Shown here in pieces: positions 12,250 through 18,683 of a stretch of 64,000 nucleotides of DNA; the stretch's first letter is position 1, and every line of letters starts with the position of its first letter. The stretch is from Solirubrobacter sp963736505 (lineage in GTDB: Bacteria > Actinomycetota > Thermoleophilia > Solirubrobacterales > Solirubrobacteraceae): positions 992,001-1,056,000 of the forward strand of contig CAVTOZ010000001.1 in the NCBI GenBank assembly GCA_963736505.1. The letters are read 5' to 3'. The notes beneath the pieces are model-generated. The model ran no database searches. It was not told the DNA's origin and worked only from the letters and a program-made list of their open reading frames with translations. The translations under genes and the position numbers were made by a program.

Positions 12250-12271
12250 ATTGACTGACGAGTCAATCATA
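12250..12271 (-). promoter_or_regulatory. thiolase promoter with TetR-type operator
   Basis: ATTGACT-GACG-AGTCAAT (12250-12267) is a perfect inverted repeat. Read on the minus strand, a -10-like TATGAT (12271-12266) overlaps its upstream edge, and the ribosome-binding site follows 2-3 nt after its downstream edge. Position and symmetry suit repression by a TetR-family fatty-acid regulator. No such regulator gene is in the window. Confidence 0.6.
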
Positions 12272-13096
12272 GGGACGGCCGCCGGCAAGCTGCACCGCTT
12301 CGGCGGCCAGCTTGGCTCCCGCCGCGAGCGCGGCGGCCGCGGGGCCAGGCCAGGCGCTGAGGAAGCCGGCCGCGAACGCGTCGCCCGCGCCGGTGGTGTC
12401 GAGCGCATCGACGGGCAGCGCGCGGCCGCGCACGGTGTCGAACCCGTCCGTCCACGTGGCGCCCTGCGCGCCGCGCGTGATCACGACCTCGGGGACGTTG
12501 AGCTGGCGCCCGAGCACGGCCGCCTCGTCCTCGTTGGGCAGCAGCAGGTCGATCGGCGTGATCCGGTCGAGGAAGATCGGGTCGTTGGTCAGCGGCGCGG
12601 CCGAGGCCGGATCGACGCTGATCTTCATCCCCGCGTCGCGCGCGCGGTCGATCGCCGTCAGCGCCGCTGGGCGCGAGCCGTGGCGCAGCAGCGCGTAGCC
12701 CGAGACGTGCAGGATCGCGCCGGCCTGGAACACGTCGTCGGGCAGGTGCTCGGGCGACAGCCCGTCGTTGGCGCCGGCGTCCGGGAGCATCGTGCGCTCG
12801 CCGCCGGGGGCGACGAGCACCACGCACGTGCCCGTCGGGCGCTCGCGATCGCGCGTGACGCGCTGTTCGACGCCGTCGAGGCCGGCGAGCGCGACCGCCG
12901 CCGCGGCGTCATCGCCGACGCGGCCGATCAGCGTCACCTCGGCGCCCGCGCGCGCGAGCCAAGCGGCAACATTGCCGGCCGCGCCGCCGGGGCGCAGCGC
13001 GATCTTGGCGGGCGTGTCGCTGCCGGGCGCGATCGGGCCGTCGTGCGCGGCGACGACGTCGCACATCAGGTCGCCGAGGACGACGACGCGGCTCAT
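12263..13096 (-). CDS. psuK: PfkB-family kinase, probable pseudouridine kinase
   Basis: The 277-aa product is a ribokinase-fold sugar kinase: RPGGAAGNVAAWLARAG (first PfkB signature) and DTTGAGDAFAAGFL (second signature with the catalytic Asp and anion hole). It begins inside the stop of psuG (ATGA overlap), so the two form one operon. In known pairs the kinase makes pseudouridine 5'-phosphate, which PsuG then splits to uracil and ribose 5-phosphate. The sequence alone could fit another nucleoside or sugar kinase; the assignment rests on the neighbour. Its TGA lies inside the thiolase operator at 12250-12267. Confidence 0.8.
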   Translation of the reverse strand: MSRVVVLGDLMCDVVAAHDGPIAPGSDTPAKIALRPGGAAGNVAAWLARAGAEVTLIGRVGDDAAAAVALAGLDGVEQRVTRDRERPTGTCVVLVAPGGERTMLPDAGANDGLSPEHLPDDVFQAGAILHVSGYALLRHGSRPAALTAIDRARDAGMKISVDPASAAPLTNDPIFLDRITPIDLLLPNEDEAAVLGRQLNVPEVVITRGAQGATWTDGFDTVRGRALPVDALDTTGAGDAFAAGFLSAWPGPAAAALAAGAKLAAEAVQLAGGRPYD

Positions 13097-13980
13097 GCGC
13101 CCGCGATCTGCGCGGCCAGCGCCGCGTTGCGCAGCACGAGCCGGACGTTCGCGCGCAGGCTCTCGCCGCCGGTCTCGCGATGGAAGCGCTCGAGCAGGAA
13201 CGGCGTCACGTCGCGCCCCGCGACGCCCTGGTTGCCGGCCGCCTCGATCCCCTCGCGCAGCACGCGCGCGTGCAGCTCGGGGTCGACCTGCTCGTCGAAC
13301 GGCAGCGGGTTGGCGACGACGACGGCGCCGGGCACGGCGAGCGCCTCGCGCTCGCGCAGCACCGCGGCGGCCTGCTCGGGCGTCTCCACCCGCCACGTCA
13401 CCGGATGCCCCGAGTCGTTGAGGTAGAACGCCGGGAACGTGCTCGTGCGGTAGCCGAGCACGGTCACGTTGAGCGTCTCCAGCCGCTCGAGCGTGGCCGC
13501 GATGTCGAGGATCGACTTCACGCCCGCGCAGACGACGCAGATGCCGACGCGCGCGAGCGTGGAGAGGTCGGCCGACTCGTCGAAGCTGTCGCGCGCGCCG
13601 CGATGGACGCCGCCGAGCCCGCCGGTGGCGAACACGCGGATCCCGGCGAGCGCCGCCAGATGCGAAGTGGCGGCCACCGTGGTCGCCCCGTGCACCCCGG
13701 CCGCAACGGCGGGGGCGAGGTCGCGCACGCCGCACTTGGCCACGCCGTCGGCGCTCGCCAGCGTGGTCAGCGCCTCGTCGTCGAGCCCGATCGTGACCTC
13801 GCCGCCGATGACGGCGATCGTGGCCGGCACCGCGCCGTGCTCGCGCACGACGCCCTCGATCTCGCGCGCCACGCGCAGGTTGTCGGGCCGCGGCAGCCCG
13901 TGGGCGATGATCGTGCTCTCGAGCGCGACGACCGGACGCCCCGATGCGATCGCGGCTTCGACCTCGGGGTGGACCCGCAC
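13093..13980 (-). CDS. psuG: pseudouridine-5'-phosphate glycosidase
   Basis: The 295-aa product matches PsuG/IndA from end to end: VALESTIIAHGLPRPDN near the N-terminus, the KCGVRDL and VCAGVKSILDI segments that hold the two lysines known from the family (one forming the imine with ribose), and metal-site acids around DSFDESADL. It cleaves the C-C glycosidic bond of pseudouridine 5'-phosphate reversibly. I chose GTG 13980 because TAGGGT lies exactly 7 nt upstream; a GTG at 13989 is in frame but overlaps that box. Together with the kinase it recycles pseudouridine from RNA decay. Confidence 0.93.
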   Translation of the reverse strand: MRVHPEVEAAIASGRPVVALESTIIAHGLPRPDNLRVAREIEGVVREHGAVPATIAVIGGEVTIGLDDEALTTLASADGVAKCGVRDLAPAVAAGVHGATTVAATSHLAALAGIRVFATGGLGGVHRGARDSFDESADLSTLARVGICVVCAGVKSILDIAATLERLETLNVTVLGYRTSTFPAFYLNDSGHPVTWRVETPEQAAAVLREREALAVPGAVVVANPLPFDEQVDPELHARVLREGIEAAGNQGVAGRDVTPFLLERFHRETGGESLRANVRLVLRNAALAAQIAGA

Positions 13981-13987
13981 GGCGGTC

Positions 13988-13993
13988 ACCCTA
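13988..13993 (-). promoter_or_regulatory. -10 box (leaderless) for psuG
   Basis: On the minus strand TAGGGT, 7 nt (gaccgcc), then GTG at 13980. It begins 19 bp from the left arm of the long inverted repeat. Confidence 0.45.
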
Positions 13994-14011
13994 GCGGCGC
14001 GGGGTCGTCTT

Positions 14012-14364
14012 ACGGGCGTGTGCGGGGTCGCCGCGACGGCGGGGCCTCCCAGCGCAGCGCTCGCACGCTCGCGCTCGAGCGCGCTTGGAAGGCCCCGCCG
14101 CGCAGCGCCCGTGAGCCTGGTCCGCGTGTCGGCGCCCGGACGCGCCGCGGCGCGGGAGGCAGCCACAGACAACGCGCCGTCGCAGCGCGGTCTCCGCGTG
14201 ACGTCGCGATCTTCGCCAACGGCCGCCCACGGCCGCATTGCGCCTAGCCCGGGCGCCCCTTGGCGGCCTGCTCAACGATCGCTGCGCCTAGCGGCGCACG
14301 GGCGGGCTGGGCGGCGTGGGCGTTTGGGGGCAAGGACCACCCAATACCAAGATGGATGCTGGTC
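14012..14364 (+). repeat. left arm of a 353-bp long inverted repeat
   Basis: This arm is the reverse complement of 15566-15918 over all 353 positions, with only four substitutions that I can find (three within the first 55 bp, one near the inner end). It fills most of the 400-bp gap between psuG and the DUF3592 gene. No convincing protein is encoded: the open frames are arginine-rich and unlike known proteins. It contains internal secondary structure, e.g. GCGGGGCCT (14040-14048) pairing with AGGCCCCGC (14090-14098) across a CGCTCG-rich loop, and two copies of GCGCCTAGC. Confidence 0.9.
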
Positions 14365-14380
14365 CGCCGTGACGAACGCG

Positions 14381-14824
14381 CTACCCCGGGATCAGGATGA
14401 GCACGGCGAGCAGCACGCCGACGATCCCGCCGGCGATCAGGCCCTTCCCGATCCCCGGCGTGTGCGTGTGAAGGTACGCCTCCTTGGGCGCGGCGGGGTC
14501 GTAGTGGACCTCGACCTCGTCGGGGACCGCCGCGGCCTCCTGCTCGGCGAGGCTTTTCTTCAGCCCGCGGTACGCGTAGCTCGAGCGGGACGAGGTGTAG
14601 TCGACGCCGCCGACCGCGTAGGTGTAGGTGATCTTCGGCTGGAAGCCGCCGCCCTTGCCCCACCTGCCCTCGCGCGAGCCGCCCGGCACCGCCTCGATCC
14701 CGCGCTCCAGCACGCGGCCGCGCGTCGTCGCGAACGACCGCATGCGGCGCGCCGTCTTGACGTAGCCCCGGCCGGCCACGATCGCTCCGAGCGAGATCAC
14801 CATGAGCGCGATCGCGGCGGCCAC
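14381..14824 (-). CDS. DUF3592-like membrane protein
   Basis: The 147-aa product has one N-terminal and one C-terminal membrane segment (AAAIALMVISLGAIVAG and GLIAGGIVGVLLAVLILIPG). Between them lies a beta-rich domain with the DUF3592 pattern: TTRGRVLERGIE, ITYTYAVGGVDYTSSR, and DEVEVHYDPAAPKEAYL ahead of the last helix. Length is normal for the family, whose function is not known. It is the last gene inside the inverted-repeat loop and its stop is 16 bp from the left arm. The GTG start has TACACT 7 nt upstream on the minus strand, a leaderless arrangement. Confidence 0.8.
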   Translation of the reverse strand: MAAAIALMVISLGAIVAGRGYVKTARRMRSFATTRGRVLERGIEAVPGGSREGRWGKGGGFQPKITYTYAVGGVDYTSSRSSYAYRGLKKSLAEQEAAAVPDEVEVHYDPAAPKEAYLHTHTPGIGKGLIAGGIVGVLLAVLILIPG

Positions 14825-14849
14825 GGGCGCGAGTGTAATCGCGGCCGGC

Positions 14850-15077
14850 TCAGAGCGGATGGGAGCGCGCGAGCGGTGGCCCGACCACGGTCATCTCGAC
14901 CTCGGCGGCGAACGCTCCGGCCTCGCCGGCGTGGAGCTCGTCGCCGAGCCTGAAGCGAACAAGGCCATCGATGACGAACAGCATCTCGTCCCCGTTCGCG
15001 TGCATGTGCAGCGGAGGCCCGTCGCCCTTGGCTGGAACAGCGGTTGCGTCATCGCCGGGTCCACGGCCGCGAGTCTC
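14850..15077 (-). pseudogene. cupin remnant, 5'-truncated
   Basis: In the frame directly continuing from the globin TGA, 75 codons read on to a TGA at 14850-14852. The centre, GPPLHMHANGDEMLF and VIDGLVRFRLGDELHAGEAG, is an unmistakable cupin metal-binding strand pair (H-x-H, then E). The N-terminal strands are absent and the usual P-x-x-x-x-H second metal motif is missing after GEAG. There is no ATG, GTG or TTG before HMH. I read it as a broken cupin abutting the globin gene, perhaps joined there by a deletion. Read-through from the globin is possible but unsupported. Confidence 0.65.
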
Positions 15078-15521
15078 TCAGCCGTCGCCCGCCCACGTCC
15101 AGTGCGGGACCTCGCACAGCGGGTTCAGCTCGGCGTCGGTGGCGGCGTTGGAGTTCTGCATCGCGACGCGGCTGCCGAACTCGACGTGCTCGCGGACCGC
15201 GTCGCGGAACGGCGGGTCGGCGGGCATCTCGGCGGCGTCCAGCGCGGCCAGGTAGAGCTCGACGAAGCGCTCGCGCTGGGCCTCGGTGATGTGCAGGCCG
15301 CGATGGACGTCGATCAGGTGCCGGAACCCGAGCTCGCGCGTGAAGCGGTCCGGGCCGCCGAACGACTCGGCGGTGAACATCGTCAGGTGCTCGACGTGCT
15401 CCGGCCGGCCTTCGCCGAACAGCGGCCGCAGGAGCGGATCGCGCAGGACGCTGTCGTAGAAGATCCGCTCGAGCCTATGAAGGCCGGCCTCGCCGCCGGC
15501 GTGCTCGTACAACGAGGGCAT
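15078..15521 (-). CDS. truncated hemoglobin (group II-like)
   Basis: The 147-aa product begins MPSLYEHAGGEAGLHRLERIFYDSVLRDPLLRPLF, the GG-containing N-terminus and helix A-B region of truncated globins. The heme-ligand region reads FTRELGFRHLIDVHRGLHI (proximal His expected in FRHLIDVHRGL), and the C-terminal PHWTWAGDG has the Trp expected of group II (GlbO) proteins. These bind O2 or NO and are linked to detoxification of reactive nitrogen and oxygen species. It is the first gene in the inverted-repeat loop. The start is supported by TAGCGT 7 nt upstream. Confidence 0.9.
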   Translation of the reverse strand: MPSLYEHAGGEAGLHRLERIFYDSVLRDPLLRPLFGEGRPEHVEHLTMFTAESFGGPDRFTRELGFRHLIDVHRGLHITEAQRERFVELYLAALDAAEMPADPPFRDAVREHVEFGSRVAMQNSNAATDAELNPLCEVPHWTWAGDG

Positions 15522-15528
15522 ACCCGCG

Positions 15529-15534
15529 ACGCTA
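15529..15534 (-). promoter_or_regulatory. -10 box (leaderless) for the globin gene
   Basis: Minus strand TAGCGT, 7 nt, ATG at 15521. It lies inside the loop, 32 bp from the right repeat arm. Confidence 0.5.
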
Positions 15535-15565
15535 GTCACAGTCGCTAGCGATCCGCAAGCGACTC

Positions 15566-15918
15566 GACCAGCATCCATCTTCGTATTGGGTGGTCCTTGC
15601 CCCCAAACGCCCACGCCGCCCAGCCCGCCCGTGCGCCGCTAGGCGCAGCGATCGTTGAGCAGGCCGCCAAGGGGCGCCCGGGCTAGGCGCAATGCGGCCG
15701 TGGGCGGCCGTTGGCGAAGATCGCGACGTCACGCGGAGACCGCGCTGCGACGGCGCGTTGTCTGTGGCTGCCTCCCGCGCCGCGGCGCGTCCGGGCGCCG
15801 ACACGCGGACCAGGCTCACGGGCGCTGCGCGGCGGGGCCTTCCAAGCGCGCTCGAGCGCGAGCGCGCGAGCGCTGCGCTGGGAGGCCCCGTCGTCGCGGC
15901 GACCCCACACACGCCCGT
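15566..15918 (-). repeat. right arm of the 353-bp long inverted repeat
   Basis: Mirror copy of 14012-14364. The loop between the arms is 1201 bp. This arm and its flanks fill the 455-bp stretch between the globin start and the padR stop; apart from the globin -10 box and the padR terminator I see nothing else there. No transposase, integrase or target-site duplication is visible beside either arm. Confidence 0.9.
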
Positions 15919-15964
15919 CAGAAACAACGCGACCCCCGCCGCCGGCATACGCCGACGACGGGGT
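15919..15964 (-). terminator. intrinsic terminator of padR
   Basis: On the minus strand a stem of about 14 bp (15951-15964 with 15932-15946, loop GTAT, two G-U pairs) is followed by GCGTTGTTTCT, a T-rich tail. It starts 13 bp after the padR stop codon and ends next to the repeat arm. Confidence 0.6.
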
Positions 15965-15976
15965 GGGAGCGTCGCG

Positions 15977-16639
15977 CTAGACCTCGGTGGGCGGCTCGTC
16001 CTCGGCGAGGACCTTGTAGAGCTTGCGCCGGGTCTCGGCGAGGATCTCGCGCGCCTTGTCGGTGTGACCGGCGGCGGCCACCTGCATGACGGCGGCGCCG
16101 ACCTGCATCATGACCTGGCGCAGGTCCATCACGCCCTCGTCGATGCCGCCCGTGGCGGCCTTGAACGGGTCGCCGAGCTCGTCGGCGTTGGACTCGACGT
16201 ACGCGCGTCCCTCGTCGGTCAGCGTGTACTCGCGGCGCCCGTCGCGCTCCTGCGCCCGGACGAGACCCTCGTCCTCGAGCTGCTGGAGCGAGGGGTAGAC
16301 CGAGCCGGGGCTCGGCTTCCAGAAGCCGTCGGTCCGGCGCTCGATCTCCTGGATCAGCTGGTAGCCGTTCTGCGGCGTCTCGGCCAGCAGCAGGAGCAGG
16401 GCCGCGCGGACGTCGCCGCGCCGGGCCTTCGGCCCGCGCCCTCCCCAGGGGCCGCCGCGGCCCGGGCCGCCGGGCCCGAACGCGAACTCCTTGAAGAAGC
16501 GCGGGTCGAACCCGCCGCCTCCGTGGCGGCCCTGCATCATCGCGATCCAGCCTTCCCAGCCGCGCGGACCCCGATGGTGATGATGGTGATGGTGGTGGCG
16601 GCGAGGGCCGCCCCACTCGGCAGCGTGTGCTGCGTCCAT
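15977..16639 (-). CDS. PadR-family transcriptional regulator with His-rich N-terminus
   Basis: The 220-aa product has a PadR winged helix at about residues 73-150: ALLLLLAETPQNGYQLIQEIERRT, WKPSPGSVYPSLQQLEDEGLV and REYTLTDEG. A helical dimerisation tail follows. The first 70 residues are unusual: eight consecutive histidines at positions 15-22 and then Gly/Pro/Arg-rich repeats. PadR proteins usually repress a neighbouring gene and respond to small hydrophobic ligands; a metal-responsive role for the His run is a guess. It is divergent from the UbiB-like kinase, and a double palindrome lies between the two starts. Confidence 0.9.
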   Translation of the reverse strand: MDAAHAAEWGGPRRHHHHHHHHRGPRGWEGWIAMMQGRHGGGGFDPRFFKEFAFGPGGPGRGGPWGGRGPKARRGDVRAALLLLLAETPQNGYQLIQEIERRTDGFWKPSPGSVYPSLQQLEDEGLVRAQERDGRREYTLTDEGRAYVESNADELGDPFKAATGGIDEGVMDLRQVMMQVGAAVMQVAAAGHTDKAREILAETRRKLYKVLAEDEPPTEV

Positions 16640-16680
16640 GTCGTCTTCTCCTTGTTCTTCGATGTGTAACGACTGTTCAA

Positions 16681-16695
16681 CGATATATCGCGATA
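16681..16695. promoter_or_regulatory. probable PadR operator
   Basis: CGATATATCG (16681-16690) and TATCGCGATA (16686-16695) are two overlapping perfect 10-bp palindromes in the 106-bp divergent gap. They are AT-rich against the local sequence. They lie 42 bp from the padR start and 51 bp from the kinase start, well placed to control both. Confidence 0.55.
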
Positions 16696-16733
16696 GTCAT
16701 TCTGTCAAGTGGTCCCGCGATCCTTCGAATCCG

Positions 16734-16739
16734 TACGAT
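16734..16739 (+). promoter_or_regulatory. -10 box (leaderless) for the ABC1 kinase
   Basis: TACGAT then 6 nt then GTG at 16746. Confidence 0.4.
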
Positions 16740-16745
16740 CGAAGC

Positions 16746-18122
16746 GTGGCCGATACGCCTCCCACCTCCCGGATCGCCCGCACGCGCCGCTTCGGCGGCC
16801 TCGTGGCGGGGCAGGGCCTGCGCTGGGCCGGCACGCAGGCCGCCAACGTGCTGCGCTCGGACGAGAAGGCCGACGCGGCCACGGGGGAGCGCGCGGGAGC
16901 GATCGCGCGCGAGCTCGTCAAGCAGCTCGGCCAGATGCGCGGCGCGGCGATGAAGATCGGCCAGGTGCTCTCCACCGTCGACTTCACGGCGCTGCCGGAG
17001 GCCGATCGCGAGGAGTTCAAGGCGACGCTGTCGGCGCTGCGCGACGACGTCCCGCCGCTGCCGTTCAAGCGCGTCGAGAAGCTCCTGCGCGAGGAGCTCG
17101 ACATCCCGCTCGAGGACGCGTTCCAGGAGTTCGAGCACGAGGCGTTCGCGGCCGCCTCGATCGGCCAGGTCCACCGCGCCGTGACCGCCGACGGCCGCCG
17201 CGTGGCCGTCAAGATCCAGTACCCCGGCATCGCCGAGGCGGTCGACACCGACCTGCGCAACCTGCAGATGCTGCTCCCGCTCGTCAAGCGGCTGGCGCCG
17301 GGGCTCGACGTCAAGGCGCTGGCGGCGGAGCTGACCGAGCGCATCGGCGAGGAGCTCGACTACGAGATCGAGGCGCAGAACCACCGGGCGATGGCGCGCG
17401 CGTGGGCCGGCCACCCGTTCGTCTTCGTGCCGCCGGTCGACACGCGCCTTTCGTCCCGCCGCGTGCTCGTCACCGAGCTGCTCGTCGGCCAGCGCTTCGA
17501 GGCGATCAAGGCGATGGACGAGGCCACGCGCGACCGCGTCGGCGAGATCCTGTTCCGCTTCTTCTTCGGCACGCTCACGCACCTGCGGCGCGCGTCCGGC
17601 GACCCGCACCCGGGCAACTACCTGCTGCTGGACGACGGCCGCGTCGGCTTCATCGACTTCGGGCTGATGCGGATCGTCGACGCCGACTACCTGGCCGGCG
17701 AGCGCGCCCTCGCGCGCGCCGTGGTCGCCGGCGACGCGGCGGAGGTGCACGCGCGGCTGGCCGCGCTCGGCTACCTCCCGGACCCGGACGGCTTCGACCC
17801 GGAGCGCCTGCTCGGGCAGCTGCGCACCGCGGGCGAGTGGTACTTCGAGCCCGGCTTCCGCCGCCTGGAGCCCGGCTACATCTCCGAGCTGCTGGAGCGC
17901 GGCGGCTCGCCGCGCTCGGACTACTTCGAGGAGATGCGGCGCGAGACGATCCCGCCGCAGGCGCTGCTGATCCGGCGGATGGAGGGTCTGGTCTTCTCGA
18001 CGCTCGGGGAGCTGCGCGCGGGCGCCGACTGGAACGCGCTGGCCGACGAGCTGTGGAGCGGCACCGCGCCGGTGACGCCGCTCGGCGAGCAGGACGCCGA
18101 GTTCTGGGCGACGCGGCGGTAG
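16746..18122 (+). CDS. ABC1/UbiB-type atypical kinase
   Basis: The 458-aa product carries the full set of ADCK/UbiB marks: the KxGQ motif (KIGQ, residues 70-73), the Ala-rich loop AAAS (135-138) replacing the glycine loop, the ATP-binding Lys156 in VAVKIQYPG, the EELDYEIEAQN helix, the catalytic DPHPGNY and the metal-binding DFGLM. In bacteria with ubiquinone, UbiB supports quinone synthesis. Actinobacteria use menaquinone, so the role here may be in isoprenoid-lipid handling; this is uncertain. The C-terminus lacks the membrane helices of UbiB. Divergence from the PadR gene suggests PadR controls it. Confidence 0.9.
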   Translation: MADTPPTSRIARTRRFGGLVAGQGLRWAGTQAANVLRSDEKADAATGERAGAIARELVKQLGQMRGAAMKIGQVLSTVDFTALPEADREEFKATLSALRDDVPPLPFKRVEKLLREELDIPLEDAFQEFEHEAFAAASIGQVHRAVTADGRRVAVKIQYPGIAEAVDTDLRNLQMLLPLVKRLAPGLDVKALAAELTERIGEELDYEIEAQNHRAMARAWAGHPFVFVPPVDTRLSSRRVLVTELLVGQRFEAIKAMDEATRDRVGEILFRFFFGTLTHLRRASGDPHPGNYLLLDDGRVGFIDFGLMRIVDADYLAGERALARAVVAGDAAEVHARLAALGYLPDPDGFDPERLLGQLRTAGEWYFEPGFRRLEPGYISELLERGGSPRSDYFEEMRRETIPPQALLIRRMEGLVFSTLGELRAGADWNALADELWSGTAPVTPLGEQDAEFWATRR

Positions 18123-18125
18123 CCT
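18120..18125 (+). promoter_or_regulatory. -10 box inside the kinase stop codon
   Basis: TAGCCT: its TAG is the stop of the kinase gene. 7 nt later is the ATG at 18133. Confidence 0.45.
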
Positions 18126-18132
18126 CGCGCCC

Positions 18133-18615
18133 ATGCTCGCCCCGCTGCTCGCCGCCTTCGCCGTCGCCACGACCCCGACCGCCGACCTCAACGCGCTGTT
18201 CGCCGGCACGCTGCCCGCGGTCAAGGCCAAGACGTCGATCCCGATCCTGCTGCCGGACACGATGCCGTCGGACTTCGACGCGCTCTACGCGAGCGGTACC
18301 GGCAGCCGGCGCGAGTACTCGCTCGGCCTGGCCGCCGCGCCCGACTGCGGCGGCGCGAACGCGTGCTTCGTCGCCGACTTCAGCGCCCGCAAGGGCGGGA
18401 CGCCGTTCGGCCGCGGCAAGGTCACGCTGACCGGCGGCCGCCACGGGCGCTACCAGCCGCTCTCCTGCGGCGCGTCGTGCTCGCCGCCGTCGATCTCGTG
18501 GAAGCAGGGCGGCGTCACCTACACGATCCAGGCCAACGTCGAGGCGTCGAAGTCCACCGACCGGCAGGCGCTCATGAAGATGGCCGACCAGGCCATTCGC
18601 CACGGCTCCCGCTAA
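18133..18615 (+). CDS. secreted or periplasmic protein of unknown function
   Basis: The 160-aa product has a weak, short signal-like start (MLAPLLAAFAVATTPTA). The body is beta-rich with four cysteines, probably two disulfides (CGGANAC and CGASC). The segment IPILLPDTMPSDFDALYASG and the late GGVTYTIQANVEA..ALMKMADQAIR look like a conserved domain known to me only from hypothetical actinobacterial proteins. I do not recognise a named family. It follows the kinase with only 10 bp between, but has its own predicted -10. Confidence 0.65.
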   Translation: MLAPLLAAFAVATTPTADLNALFAGTLPAVKAKTSIPILLPDTMPSDFDALYASGTGSRREYSLGLAAAPDCGGANACFVADFSARKGGTPFGRGKVTLTGGRHGRYQPLSCGASCSPPSISWKQGGVTYTIQANVEASKSTDRQALMKMADQAIRHGSR

Positions 18616-18668
18616 CGGTCGATCGCCGCGCCCTTTTCGCGCATTTTGCAGCCTCCCCTGAGTGGACC

Positions 18669-18674
18669 TATCCT
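18669..18674 (+). promoter_or_regulatory. -10 box for the LQRGAGN nucleotidyltransferase-like gene
   Basis: TATCCT then 9 nt (containing GGAG) then the ATG at 18684. Confidence 0.35.
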
Positions 18675-18683
18675 CGCCCGGAG

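Noticed and set aside
14012..15918. The long inverted repeat as an insertion sequence or composite transposon
   Set aside because: No transposase, no target-site duplication and no IS-like terminal pattern were seen; called only a repeat.
16722..16742. tRNA T-arm-like TTCGAATCC
   Set aside because: No acceptor, D or anticodon arms around it; it lies in the padR-kinase promoter gap.
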